Positions 1-8,457 of a stretch of 64,000 nt of DNA are shown here, in pieces. The notes under the pieces are model-generated. The model did no database searches and was not told the DNA's origin. It saw nothing but the letters and a program-made list of their open reading frames with translations. The position numbers were made by a program, and so were the translations under genes. Origin of the DNA: Lactobacillus iners DSM 13335 (GTDB lineage Bacteria > Bacillota > Bacilli > Lactobacillales > Lactobacillaceae); contig NZ_GG700811.1 in the NCBI RefSeq assembly GCF_000160875.1, forward strand, positions 62,001 through 126,000, written 5' to 3'. Positions within the stretch are counted from its first letter, which is position 1, and each line of letters opens with the position of its first letter.

Positions 1-2006
1 TGTCTACTTATTTAGTTGCATTTGTATTTGGTGATATGCAGAAAAAATTAACTAAGACTAAATCAGGTGTTGAAATAGGTGTTTTTGCCACCAAAGCACA
101 TAAAGCTAACGAATTAGATTTTGCTTTAGATATTGCTAAACGTTCAATCGAATTTTATGAAGATTTCTATGGAACACCATATCCTTTAGAACATTCATAT
201 CAAGTGGCTTTACCTGATTTTTCAGCGGGAGCAATGGAAAATTGGGGATGTGTAACTTATCGTGAAGCTTATTTATTAGTTGATCCTGATAATACATCGT
301 TAGATATTAAACAATTGGTTGCTACTGTGATAGCACATGAGTTAGCCCATCAATGGTTTGGTGATTTGGTTACTATGAAGTGGTGGGATAACTTATGGCT
401 TAACGAAAGTTTTGCCAATATGATGGAATATGTCGCTGTTGATGCATTAGAGCCTAGTTGGAAAATATGGGAAACATTTCAGACTATGGAAACAGCTGCT
501 GCATTGAGAAGGGATGCAACTGACGGTGTACAATCTGTACATATTATGGTTAATGATCCAGCAGAAATCGATTCTATTTTCGATAGTGCAATTGTTTATG
601 CAAAAGGTGCCCGCTTGTTGGTAATGGTGAGAGCCTTGTTAGGTGATGATGCATTAAGACAAGGTTTAAAGAATTATTTTGCAGAATATAAGTATGGTAA
701 TGCTCAAGGCCAAGATCTATGGGAATATTTAGGTCAAGCAAGTGGATTAAATATTGGCGATATTATGGATTCATGGTTAGAACAACCTGGATATCCTGTT
801 GTTAGAGCTGGTATTGAAGATGGTAATTTAGTTTTAAGTCAAAAACAATTCTTTATTGGTACAGGTGAAGATCAAGGCAGATTATGGCAAATACCATTAA
901 ATAGTAATTATCTGCAAGTTCCAAAAATAATGAAAGACGAAAAGATGATTATTGGCAATTATGAAGAATTGCGTGCTAAAAATGGTGTTGCATTTAGGCT
1001 TAATGTTGGAAATAATTCTCACTTTATCGTTAAGTATGATCAACAATTATTGGATGATATTTTGTCTGAAATGGATCATTTGAACAATATTGATAAATTA
1101 CAATTGCTCCAAGACTTAGGATTATTGGCTGAAAGTCAAGAGATTTCATACGCTGATGTTTTACCACTATTAGTCAAAGAGGCAGAGTCTACTTCAAATA
1201 TTGTAAATAGCAAATTATATGGAACATTAGCCAAGATTAAAATTTTTGCAACACCTGATAGTGCAGAAGAAACTTCAATCAAACAATTTAGTAAGCAGTT
1301 GTCTGAAAGCAATTCTGAACGCTTAGGCGTAGAGCCACATGCAGAAGAGAGTATAGATGATAATTTAACTAGACCTTTAATTTTAAGTGCATCCCTTTAT
1401 GGAGATAATCCGGTAATTATAGCTAAATTACATGAATTATATCTTGCCAATAAAGATAAATTAGCAGACTTAAATTCTGATATTCGCTATTTTGTCCTCT
1501 TAAATGAAATTAAAAATTTGGAAAATGAGGATCTATTTAAGATGCTATTTGACAAATATGCTAAAGAGGTTGATCAAAATTATAAGAGAGACATATGTTT
1601 AGCATTAACTTCAGTGAAAAATCCTGATTTATTGCAATTATTGATTGATAAATTTAAGGATGCATCTGTAATTAAACCTCAGGATTTATTGAGGTGGGTT
1701 GCAGGCATTTTGCGTAATAATCATGGACAGCAAAAAGCATGGGATTGGATGCGTCAAGAATGGCAATGGCTTGATAAAACAGTTGGTGGTGATATGTCAT
1801 TTACAGCGTACATTTCAGTAGTTGCATCGACATTTGATACGCCAGAGAGGTTAGCGGAATTTAAAGAATTTTTTGATCCAAAAATCAATGTATCTGGATT
1901 AACTCGTGAAATTAAGATGGATACTTTAGTAATTGAAAATAAAGTAGCATTAATTGCTAAAGATAAAGTAGCAGTAAATAAGGCTATTAAGGCTTTGTTA
2001 GGCTAA
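1..2006 (+). CDS. pepN: Aminopeptidase N (M1 family), 5' end cut off by the window
   Basis: Zinc metallo-aminopeptidase that removes N-terminal residues from peptides in the cytoplasm, one of the main general aminopeptidases of lactobacilli. The reading frame is open from base 3, before the first visible ATG at 36, so the gene starts outside the window. About 667 residues are visible of a family length near 845. Seen in order: the substrate-binding motif GAMENWG (about 75 residues into the visible part), then the zinc site HELAH with the third ligand Glu 18 residues later in WLNE. The C-terminal ERAP1-like helical domain reaches the stop. A single TAA ends it, 35 bases before the tRNA promoter. 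Nothing looks broken. Confidence 0.97.
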   Translation, partial: STYLVAFVFGDMQKKLTKTKSGVEIGVFATKAHKANELDFALDIAKRSIEFYEDFYGTPYPLEHSYQVALPDFSAGAMENWGCVTYREAYLLVDPDNTSLDIKQLVATVIAHELAHQWFGDLVTMKWWDNLWLNESFANMMEYVAVDALEPSWKIWETFQTMETAAALRRDATDGVQSVHIMVNDPAEIDSIFDSAIVYAKGARLLVMVRALLGDDALRQGLKNYFAEYKYGNAQGQDLWEYLGQASGLNIGDIMDSWLEQPGYPVVRAGIEDGNLVLSQKQFFIGTGEDQGRLWQIPLNSNYLQVPKIMKDEKMIIGNYEELRAKNGVAFRLNVGNNSHFIVKYDQQLLDDILSEMDHLNNIDKLQLLQDLGLLAESQEISYADVLPLLVKEAESTSNIVNSKLYGTLAKIKIFATPDSAEETSIKQFSKQLSESNSERLGVEPHAEESIDDNLTRPLILSASLYGDNPVIIAKLHELYLANKDKLADLNSDIRYFVLLNEIKNLENEDLFKMLFDKYAKEVDQNYKRDICLALTSVKNPDLLQLLIDKFKDASVIKPQDLLRWVAGILRNNHGQQKAWDWMRQEWQWLDKTVGGDMSFTAYISVVASTFDTPERLAEFKEFFDPKINVSGLTREIKMDTLVIENKVALIAKDKVAVNKAIKALLG

Positions 2007-2041
2007 TTTATCAAAAAAACCAAATTATTTATAAAAAAGCT

Positions 2042-2071
2042 TTGACAAAATCATCTAGTTTTTTATATAAT
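2042..2071 (+). promoter_or_regulatory. Promoter of tRNA-Arg
   Basis: Perfect -35 TTGACA at 2042-2047, 18-base spacer, perfect -10 TATAAT at 2066-2071. The tRNA begins 13 bases downstream. Confidence 0.85.
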
Positions 2072-2083
2072 ATTATTTGGTTC

Positions 2084-2157
2084 GGTTCGGTAGCTCAGCT
2101 GGATAGAGCAACGGTCTTCTAAACCGTGGGTCGTGAGTTCGAATCTCACCCGAATCA
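2084..2157 (+). tRNA. tRNA-Arg (anticodon TCT)
   Basis: Cloverleaf read by eye. The acceptor stem GGTTCGG pairs with CCGAATC (one G-T pair). The anticodon stem ACGGT/ACCGT encloses loop CTTCTAA with anticodon TCT, and the T stem is GTGAG/CTCAC with TTCGAAT. The discriminator base is A. The CCA end is not encoded. It reads AGA/AGG codons, and AGA is common in these genes. Confidence 0.96.
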
Positions 2158-2162
2158 TTGTT

Positions 2163-2191
2163 AGGACACTTATCGTAGGGTGTCCTTTTTT
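2163..2191 (+). terminator. Intrinsic terminator after tRNA-Arg
   Basis: Stem AGGACAC (2163-2169) / GTGTCCT (2180-2186) followed by a T run. Confidence 0.85.
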
Positions 2192-2265
2192 GTTGCTTTA
2201 AATAAAAATATCATGATTATATTGATTGGATAAAAAACATAATTGTACTTTTTTGAATATTTGAT

Positions 2266-2294
2266 TTGTAAAATTAGTTAATAAATGGTATAGT
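2266..2294 (+). promoter_or_regulatory. Possible promoter of rpmG
   Basis: TTGTAA (2266-2271), 17-base spacer, TATAGT (2289-2294), 36 bases before the start codon. Only a moderate match to consensus. Confidence 0.45.
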
Positions 2295-2330
2295 AAAACA
2301 GTTAAATAAATATTATAGGTGGTGGAACAA

Positions 2331-2480
2331 ATGGCAGAGCATATTATCCTTGAATGCACCGAATGTGGCGATAGAAGTTACTTGTCAGAAAAGAATAAGC
2401 GTAAGCATCCTGAACGTTTATCTTTGAAGAAGTATTGCCCGGTTGAAAGAAAAACAACACTTCATCGTGAGACTAAGTAA
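2331..2480 (+). CDS. rpmG: 50S ribosomal protein L33
   Basis: Small protein of the large ribosomal subunit, 49 residues, the usual length. The ATG follows AGGTGG. It has the L33 pattern: [10 protein letters not shown] near the N-terminus, [10 protein letters not shown] in the middle and TLHRETK at the end. Of the four cysteines of the zinc-binding form, the first pair is present (C9, C12), but the second pair is reduced to one (C36 in YCPVERK). This looks like an intermediate between the zinc (C+) and zinc-free (C-) types. It is monocistronic, with its own terminator directly after it. Confidence 0.95.
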   Translation: MAEHIILECTECGDRSYLSEKNKRKHPERLSLKKYCPVERKTTLHRETK

Positions 2481-2485
2481 TTCGT

Positions 2486-2513
2486 AACAACAGGTTCGCC
2501 TGTTGTTTTTTTA
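2486..2513 (+). terminator. Intrinsic terminator of rpmG
   Basis: Perfect 9-bp stem AACAACAGG/CCTGTTGTT closed by a TTCG tetraloop, then a T run. Confidence 0.95.
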
Positions 2514-2536
2514 TGTAAATTTTTATTATTTATAAA

Positions 2537-3088
2537 ATGTTAATAAATAAAAATGAATTTCGCAAACAACAGTTAGCAAAATTGCGTGATTTTTCGCAAT
2601 CTTATCAAAAATTGCAGGAGGATCAATTTTTACAAGAAAAATTGATAGCAACGTCAGATTTTAAAAATTCTGTATCTATAGGTATTACTATTTCAATAAT
2701 GGATGAAATTGATACCAAGTTAATTATTAATACTGCTTGGCAATTTAATAAGCAGGTTTTTATACCTCGTTGTCTGCCTGGACGTAGGATGGAATTTACG
2801 CAAATAACTGATTATAACCGGCTTACTAAAAATAAATTCGGTATATTAGAAAATTGGCAATCACAGTCTACCATTAATAATGAACCAGATATAATAATTG
2901 TTCCAGGGTTGGCATTTAAGTCAGATGGATATCGATTAGGCTTTGGAGGTGGTTATTATGATCGTTTCTTAGCTGAACACGATTTAATGTCTATCAGTAT
3001 GGTAGGATCTTTAAGATTAATTGAACAATCATGTTGGTCAATAAATGATTATGATATACCAGTAAAAAAATTAATTACTATCGAATAG
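2537..3088 (+). CDS. fthC: 5-formyltetrahydrofolate cyclo-ligase
   Basis: Uses ATP to convert 5-formyl-THF to 5,10-methenyl-THF, recycling a dead-end folate in the cytoplasm. It is 183 residues long, typical for the family. Basic N-terminal region RKQQLAKLRDF binds phosphate. The C-terminal loop RLGFGGGYYDRFL (about residue 132 onward) is the family signature. Starts at ATG 2537, about 25 bases after the rpmG terminator, with only a weak ribosome site visible. First gene of a likely short operon with the rhomboid protease and yqgQ, the same order as in many Bacilli. Confidence 0.95.
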   Translation: MLINKNEFRKQQLAKLRDFSQSYQKLQEDQFLQEKLIATSDFKNSVSIGITISIMDEIDTKLIINTAWQFNKQVFIPRCLPGRRMEFTQITDYNRLTKNKFGILENWQSQSTINNEPDIIIVPGLAFKSDGYRLGFGGGYYDRFLAEHDLMSISMVGSLRLIEQSCWSINDYDIPVKKLITIE

Positions 3089-3101
3089 GAGTTTGGCATA
3101 A

Positions 3102-3800
3102 TTGATACATATTGGTATAAAACGAAAATATAGAAAATATACTAGTAGAATATTTACCTGGTCTATTATTGCAATTTTAATTATTGTATATGCAATAGAA
3201 CTTTTTTTTGATGTCAATAATGATATCAATAAATTATTAGATTTTGGGTGTATGAATAATATTGCTGTAGTTACAAAGTTGCAATTCTGGCGTTTATTTA
3301 CGGCACAGTTTATTCATGCAGGATTCTTTCACATCATATGTAATATAGTTATGATCTACTTTTTTGGAATGTTTCTAGAACAATTTTTAGGTCATATTCG
3401 TTATTTGACAATATATTTACTTTCAGGAGTCGGTGGAAATTTACTTTCTTTTGCTCTTGGTCAAGATAATGTAATTTCCTGCGGTGCTTCTACTGCAGTA
3501 TTTGGACTAATGGGTTCAGTTCTTGCACTATATTTTTTAAATAATGATAATATCATAGCGATTATAATAGGCAGACAGGCATTTTTATTGCTAATTTGTA
3601 ATATCGTTGTAGACTTTTTCATGCCTAGTGTTGATATAATAGGTCATATAGGTGGTACTATTACAGGATTTTTGTTGACAATTATTCTGGGTAGCATTTT
3701 TTTCAAAGATGCACCTTCTAAAATTAGAGTACTTTTCTGTGCAATTTTTATTATTTATTTGGTATATTGTTTACGTCAGGGAATGGTGATCAACCTTTAA
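3102..3800 (+). CDS. Rhomboid family intramembrane serine protease
   Basis: Polytopic membrane protease that cleaves within or near transmembrane helices. It is 232 residues long with about six membrane segments. The catalytic serine lies in GASTAVFGL (about residue 129) and the catalytic histidine in GHIGGTITG (about residue 182). These are the Ser-His dyad and following glycine pattern of the GluP/YqgP group, but without the long soluble domains of B. subtilis YqgP. Starts at TTG 3102, with AGGAG ten bases upstream inside the fthC stop region. Its TAA shares one base with the ATG of yqgQ, so the two are translationally coupled. Substrates are unknown. Confidence 0.9.
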   Translation: MIHIGIKRKYRKYTSRIFTWSIIAILIIVYAIELFFDVNNDINKLLDFGCMNNIAVVTKLQFWRLFTAQFIHAGFFHIICNIVMIYFFGMFLEQFLGHIRYLTIYLLSGVGGNLLSFALGQDNVISCGASTAVFGLMGSVLALYFLNNDNIIAIIIGRQAFLLLICNIVVDFFMPSVDIIGHIGGTITGFLLTIILGSIFFKDAPSKIRVLFCAIFIIYLVYCLRQGMVINL

Positions 3801-4018
3801 TGAAGAATTTGTACGATGTGCAACAACTATTGAAAAAATTCAATATTCTGGTTTATGTTGGTAAAAGAAAATGGGATATTGAATTGATGGCTCTAGAATT
3901 AGATAATTTACATAAAGCAGGTGTCATTAGTAATAAAAATTATATGACTGCTAAGCTGATATTAAATCATGAACATGAAATTGAAGTTGCTAAAGAGTCT
4001 GGTCAGTGTAAAGATTGA
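3800..4018 (+). CDS. yqgQ: YqgQ family protein (DUF910)
   Basis: Small cytoplasmic protein of unknown function, 72 residues. The N-terminus MKNLYDVQQLLKKF, a central charged helix ELMALELDNLHKAG and an end rich in Glu match B. subtilis YqgQ in length and pattern. I take the ATG at 3800, overlapping the rhomboid stop. The frame is also open upstream to 3767, but that part overlaps the rhomboid gene and has no family similarity. The yqgP-yqgQ neighbourhood is conserved in Bacilli. Confidence 0.85.
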   Translation: MKNLYDVQQLLKKFNILVYVGKRKWDIELMALELDNLHKAGVISNKNYMTAKLILNHEHEIEVAKESGQCKD

Positions 4019-4052
4019 TTTGGTTAAATAAGTAAATGGAGGGATATTAAAG

Positions 4053-4454
4053 ATGGACAAAGTTTTGATAATTCTCAATGTGTTATTGACTGTTATTATT
4101 CTAGCTCTAGCTGTTAATTGGTTATGGTTAAGGTGGCAAGCAAAAAGACTTGGTGGTAAATTAACACAAAAACAATTTGAAGAAGGAAAAAGAAAAGCAC
4201 AAATTATTGATTTGCGAACTAAGGATGCCTTTAAAAATAAACATATTTTAGGTGCTCGTAGTTTACCTTTTTCGATGATTAAATATCAATATAGTGAAAT
4301 TAGATCTGATTTGCCCGTTTATTTATATTCAGATTCATTAATGATCAATATTAGGGTTGCTAAATTTCTCAATAAGAAAGGTTATCATAAAGTATATTGG
4401 TTGGAAGATGCGTTTGCAAAATGGGAAGGTCAAACTAAAACTTCTAAATATTAA
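4053..4454 (+). CDS. Membrane-anchored rhodanese-like protein without the catalytic Cys
   Basis: 133 residues: one N-terminal membrane helix (VLIILNVLLTVIILALAV) with the rest on the cytoplasmic side, then a single rhodanese domain (IIDLRTKDAFKNKHILGA, then GYHKVYWLEDAFAKWEG). In active sulfurtransferases the loop after the fourth strand carries a Cys, for example YCQSG. Here it reads YLYSDSLMIN, with no Cys. It is therefore probably a non-catalytic rhodanese fold, as in other lactobacilli. GGAGG sits ahead of ATG 4053. A likely member of the fthC-yqgQ transcript, closed by the terminator directly after it. Confidence 0.85.
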   Translation: MDKVLIILNVLLTVIILALAVNWLWLRWQAKRLGGKLTQKQFEEGKRKAQIIDLRTKDAFKNKHILGARSLPFSMIKYQYSEIRSDLPVYLYSDSLMINIRVAKFLNKKGYHKVYWLEDAFAKWEGQTKTSKY

Positions 4455-4487
4455 AAAATAGAGGATTAAGATAATCCTCTATTTTTT
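4453..4487. terminator. Strong terminator, likely bidirectional
   Basis: Stem AAAAATAGAGGATTA/TAATCCTCTATTTTT with A and T runs on both sides. It serves the rhodanese gene (+) and the convergent DUF3042 gene (-). Confidence 0.9.
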
Positions 4488-4508
4488 GTAAAATAAGCAA
4501 TTAACCAA

Positions 4509-4688
4509 TTATGACTGATGTGCAGAAAAACTTTTTCTATTAGCTTTGCGGCGGTTATCAGCAATTCTTGAATCTTCTTTATCTTCAGGATCTAATACTT
4601 TCTTTTTATAAGTAAATAGACCGACAGCTAATGCACCTAAAGTTGTTAAAATACCAGTTGCTACACCAGTCCCAAATTTTTTGGACAT
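4509..4688 (-). CDS. DUF3042 family small membrane protein
   Basis: 59-residue protein. It starts MSKKFGTGVATG and has one membrane helix (about residues 9-27, rich in Gly, Ala, Thr and Leu). A basic KKK follows, then a charged tail DPEDKEDSRIADNRRKANRK. An ideal AAGGAGG (complement of 4697-4703) lies 8 bases before the ATG. This size and arrangement match the short DUF3042 proteins of lactobacilli, whose function is unknown. It is transcribed against its neighbours and divergent from miaA. Confidence 0.85.
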   Translation of the reverse strand: MSKKFGTGVATGILTTLGALAVGLFTYKKKVLDPEDKEDSRIADNRRKANRKSFSAHQS

Positions 4689-4762
4689 CTTAAATTCCTC
4701 CTTAATTGTTTCTTATACTTAAATTTTATCAAGTTTATTCTTTTTTTAAAAGGAGAATGATT

Positions 4763-5698
4763 ATGCAAAAAATAATAGTTATTGTTGGCCCCACAGGTAT
4801 TGGTAAAACTGAATTAGCAATCAAGTTGGCTCAAAAGTTAAATGCGGAAATTATATCTGGTGATTCGATGCAAATATATCAGGAAGTTAATATTGGCACG
4901 GCTAAGCCGACTTCGGCAGAGCGTGCAGCAGTTAAACACTATCTTGTTGACCAACAATCAATTTTTACGGAATATTCTGTTAAAGAGTTTGTATCCCAAG
5001 CAAGTAAAGCGATAGATGAGATTACGGCTAAGGGCAAAATTCCTTTAGTTGTCGGTGGAACAGGTTTTTATATTAATGCATTAATAAATAAATTACAATT
5101 AGGCGAACGGGAAAGCTATAACGATAGTGTAGATTCAAGATGGCTTGAATTACTTAAATCTGAGGGTGAACATGCATTATGGCAAAAATTAAATGAAAAA
5201 GATCCTATCACTGCTGCTAAAATACCGTATCAAAATCATAGACGTGTGCTTAGAGCGTTGAGTGTTATTAGTAGAACTGGCAAACTTTTTTCTGATCAGC
5301 AAGTAGATATTGAACCTAGATACGATGCTTTAATCATCGGATTAAATAGTGATCGTCAGCAAGTATATGAGCGTATCAATAATCGGATTGATAAGATGAT
5401 GGCTAGTGGATTATTGACAGAAGCTGAGATGATATATCACAATCTTGATAAATGTCATCAAGTTGTACAAGCAATAGGTTATAAAGAATTTTTTCCTTAC
5501 TTTAAGCATGAGGCAGATTTAAGTTATTGTGTAGATAAGTTAAAGCAGGCTTCTCGTAAATATGCCAAGAGACAAATAACGTATTTTAGACATCAATTAT
5601 GCGTTAAATGGTTGGATCCTCTAAAAGATGATCATATTCTTGATTATATGTTGATATTATCAAATAATTTTATTCATAAAAAATCAAAAAAATATTGA
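4763..5698 (+). CDS. miaA: tRNA dimethylallyltransferase
   Basis: Transfers a dimethylallyl group to A37 of tRNAs that read codons starting with U. 311 residues. P-loop GPTGIGKTELA at the N-terminus, then GDSMQIYQ, GTAKPT and VVGGTGFYINAL (isopentenyltransferase motifs), and a C-terminal region ending in RQITYFRHQ. The frame is open further upstream to 4706. I choose ATG 4763 because AAAGGAG lies 7-8 bases before it and the family starts at this point. Its substrate DMAPP would come from the mevalonate operon at the far end of this window. Confidence 0.96.
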   Translation: MQKIIVIVGPTGIGKTELAIKLAQKLNAEIISGDSMQIYQEVNIGTAKPTSAERAAVKHYLVDQQSIFTEYSVKEFVSQASKAIDEITAKGKIPLVVGGTGFYINALINKLQLGERESYNDSVDSRWLELLKSEGEHALWQKLNEKDPITAAKIPYQNHRRVLRALSVISRTGKLFSDQQVDIEPRYDALIIGLNSDRQQVYERINNRIDKMMASGLLTEAEMIYHNLDKCHQVVQAIGYKEFFPYFKHEADLSYCVDKLKQASRKYAKRQITYFRHQLCVKWLDPLKDDHILDYMLILSNNFIHKKSKKY

Positions 5699-5802
5699 CG
5701 ATACCAATTAACACTGTTATTATTTTCGTTGAGTAAACAAACGGGTTTATATGCATTTCAAGGACTATACCAATTTTTGCTTTACTCTAGATTGGATGGA
5801 TT

Positions 5803-7140
5803 ATGAAGAGAATATTGACGGCTGATGATATTAAAATGAGTGTGAAGGATAACGATGTTTGCTTTTTGCGGTTAGCATTTACGGATATTAATGGAACAAT
5901 GAAGAATGTTGAAGTTCCGACAAGTCAATTGGATAAAGTGCTAGCTAATGAAATTCGTTTTGATGGTTCTTCAATTGATGGATTTGTGCGTATCGAAGAA
6001 AGTGACATGGTTTTATATCCTGATTTATCTACATGGATGGTTTTGCCATGGCAGGATGGCACTTCAGGTCGGATCGGTCGTTTGACATGTAGTGTACATA
6101 AAGTAGATGGAACACCATTTGAAGGAGATCCTCGAAACAATTTAAAACGCATTTTGAATGAAATGAAGTCAATGGGATATACTGACTTTGAAATTGGATT
6201 TGAAGCTGAATTCCATTTGTTCAAATTAGATGAGAATGGTGGCTGGACTACTAATGTTTGTGATCATGCATCATATTTTGATATGACTGACAGTGATGAA
6301 GGTGCTAAATGCCGTCGTGAAATTGTTGAAACTTTAGAAGGCATGGATTTTGAAGTTGAAGCTGCTCACCACGAAGTTGGTAATGGACAACAAGAGATTG
6401 ATTTTAAATTTGATGATGCATTAACAACTGCTGATCGTGTTCAAACTTTCAAAATGGTAGTTAGGACAGTTGCTAAAAAGCATGGACTTTGTGCTACTTT
6501 CATGGCTAAACCATTAGAAGGTGAAGCAGGTAATGGTATGCATACTAACATGTCTATATTTAAAGATAAGCGTAATATCTTTTATGATGCTAATGGTAAA
6601 TATGGCTTGTCCAATGAAGCTTTATATTTCTTAAATGGTATTTTAGAACATGCTCGTGCAATTACAGCAATTGGTAATCCAACAGTTAACTCATACAAGC
6701 GACTAATTCCAGGATATGAAGCACCTGTTTATATTGCTTGGGCTAACAAAAATAGATCACCACTGGTTAGAATACCTGCAGCTGAAGAAGTTACTACTCG
6801 TTTGGAATTGCGTTCTGCAGATCCAACAGCTAATCCATATCTTTTATTAGCAGCAACATTGAAGGCAGGTTTAAATGGTATTAAAGAAGCTAAAATGCCT
6901 ATGGAACCTGTAACAAGTAATGTATTTGAAATGTCTGAAGAAAAGAGAAAAGAACTCGGTATTAAGCCTTTGCCGTCTACACTTCATAATGCTATTAAGG
7001 CATTTAAGGCTGATAAATTAATTCAAGAAGCATTAGGAGAACATTTGACCAAGAGTTTCATTGATTCCAAGGAATTGGAATGGGCACGATATACTCAAAG
7101 TGTTTCTGAATGGGAGCGTCAAAGGTACATTAATTACTAA
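5803..7140 (+). CDS. glnA: Glutamine synthetase, type I
   Basis: Makes glutamine from glutamate, ammonia and ATP; a cytoplasmic dodecamer. 445 residues, the length of the Gram-positive GSI-alpha class, without the adenylylation loop of GSI-beta. Motifs: FDGSSIDGF (N-terminal beta-grasp), GFEAEFHLF (metal ligands), [37 protein letters not shown] and the C-terminal catalytic segment. In Bacilli glnA normally follows its repressor gene glnR. Here it follows miaA after 104 bases with no glnR, and I find no clean GlnR/TnrA box in that gap. Regulation is therefore unclear. Confidence 0.98.
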   Translation: MKRILTADDIKMSVKDNDVCFLRLAFTDINGTMKNVEVPTSQLDKVLANEIRFDGSSIDGFVRIEESDMVLYPDLSTWMVLPWQDGTSGRIGRLTCSVHKVDGTPFEGDPRNNLKRILNEMKSMGYTDFEIGFEAEFHLFKLDENGGWTTNVCDHASYFDMTDSDEGAKCRREIVETLEGMDFEVEAAHHEVGNGQQEIDFKFDDALTTADRVQTFKMVVRTVAKKHGLCATFMAKPLEGEAGNGMHTNMSIFKDKRNIFYDANGKYGLSNEALYFLNGILEHARAITAIGNPTVNSYKRLIPGYEAPVYIAWANKNRSPLVRIPAAEEVTTRLELRSADPTANPYLLLAATLKAGLNGIKEAKMPMEPVTSNVFEMSEEKRKELGIKPLPSTLHNAIKAFKADKLIQEALGEHLTKSFIDSKELEWARYTQSVSEWERQRYINY

Positions 7141-7158
7141 ATTATTATTATCTTTACT

Positions 7159-7195
7159 AAGGTTTGCATATAAGCGTGTGCAAGCCTTATTTTAT
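7159..7195 (+). terminator. Terminator after glnA
   Basis: Stem AAGGTTTGCA/TGCAAGCCTT (one G-T pair) followed by ATTTTA. The T tract is weak. Confidence 0.75.
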
Positions 7196-7242
7196 TGATA
7201 TAATTAAATTGCATTCATTGTATCAATAGTAGGAGTAGTTAA

Positions 7243-8418
7243 TTGAAAAAAACAAAGTCAATTTATACCATGGATGTTATCTTGGTAATGGCAGCATCCT
7301 TTTTATTTATGTTTTCTGTTATGTTTGTTACGCCTTTAATTAATGGTTATGCATTAAGCTTAGGTGCAGATTCGATTTTGGCAGGCATCATAACGGGTTC
7401 TATGAGCATTGTTTCAATATTTTTGCGTCCAATTGCTGGCAATTTAGTCGACCTTTATTCCAAATATTGTCTTTCATTAATTGGTGGAATATTAATATTG
7501 ATTGGCGTATCTGGTTACTGGTTAGTTAATACTAGTGGATTATTAATTTTATTTCGTTTAATAAATGGTACAGGATTTGTCTTAGCAACGATATGTATGA
7601 CAACGTGGCTAGCATTTTTAGTACCACGAAGGTTTGTAGGGGAAGCAATGGGTTTTTATGGATTAATGAATGCCTTAGCTATGGCTGTTGCACCACTGAT
7701 TGCCATTAATTCATATAAGGTAATCGGATATCGCTATTCGATGATGATTGCTAGTTTAGCAGCAGTAATTATGTTAATTATGATTAAGTTTGTTAAAAAT
7801 CATGCTATACCACAAAATAAGTTAAGCCTTAAAAATATTAAGCACATTAGGATAATACAAAAAGATACAATCCCCGTAGCCTTATTAATGCTTTTCTTTT
7901 CGATACCATATTTTGCAACACAAGCTGATTTAGTTGAATATGTTGCTATGAGAAAGCTATCTGTTAGTGTAGGATATTTTTTCTTGATATATGCACTGTC
8001 GTTGTTAATTATTAGAATATGGCTTAAACGTTTCTTTGATACAATTGCATTTGGTTTTTGGTTTTGGCTAAGTTTAATTGCTATGATTATTTTTCTAATT
8101 TCAATGGCTTTCATGAAAAATAATTTCATCATGTTAATTGCAGCAGTGGCACTATCCATTGGCTATGGTGTAATCTATTCAATTAATCAGACTACCGCAT
8201 TATTGCTTTCTCCTTTAGATCAGCAAGGCTTAGCAAGTTCAACAGTTTATTTAGGATTAGATTTAGGAATGGCTAGTGCACCGATTTTAGGTGGTATTAT
8301 TGCTTCTACAATACCTCATTTTTACTTTTACCCTATTATGTTGATAATGGTTCCTTTTGTTTTAGTTATATATTTTATTTATCGTAAAAAACTAAATGGT
8401 GCTATTCAAAATCATTAA
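7243..8418 (+). CDS. Major facilitator superfamily transporter
   Basis: 391 residues with about 12 predicted membrane helices and a cytoplasmic loop in the middle (near KNHAIPQNKLSLKNIKHIRI), the standard MFS arrangement. A motif-A-like loop GNLVDLYSKYC follows helix 2, and helix 4/5 carries RLINGTGF. Starts at TTG 7243 with AGGAG eight bases upstream. The drug-efflux or YfiS-like type looks most similar, but the sequence does not give the substrate. It lies between glnA and the osmoprotectant-type ABC genes with its own spacing. Confidence 0.85.
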   Translation: MKKTKSIYTMDVILVMAASFLFMFSVMFVTPLINGYALSLGADSILAGIITGSMSIVSIFLRPIAGNLVDLYSKYCLSLIGGILILIGVSGYWLVNTSGLLILFRLINGTGFVLATICMTTWLAFLVPRRFVGEAMGFYGLMNALAMAVAPLIAINSYKVIGYRYSMMIASLAAVIMLIMIKFVKNHAIPQNKLSLKNIKHIRIIQKDTIPVALLMLFFSIPYFATQADLVEYVAMRKLSVSVGYFFLIYALSLLIIRIWLKRFFDTIAFGFWFWLSLIAMIIFLISMAFMKNNFIMLIAAVALSIGYGVIYSINQTTALLLSPLDQQGLASSTVYLGLDLGMASAPILGGIIASTIPHFYFYPIMLIMVPFVLVIYFIYRKKLNGAIQNH

Positions 8419-8457
8419 TATGTTTTATTTAATATAAAATTTTGTGTGGAGAATTAT

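Noticed and set aside
5699..5802. GlnR/TnrA operator upstream of glnA
   Set aside because: TGTTATT and TAAACA are present, but the spacing is far too long for the TGTNAN7TNACA box.
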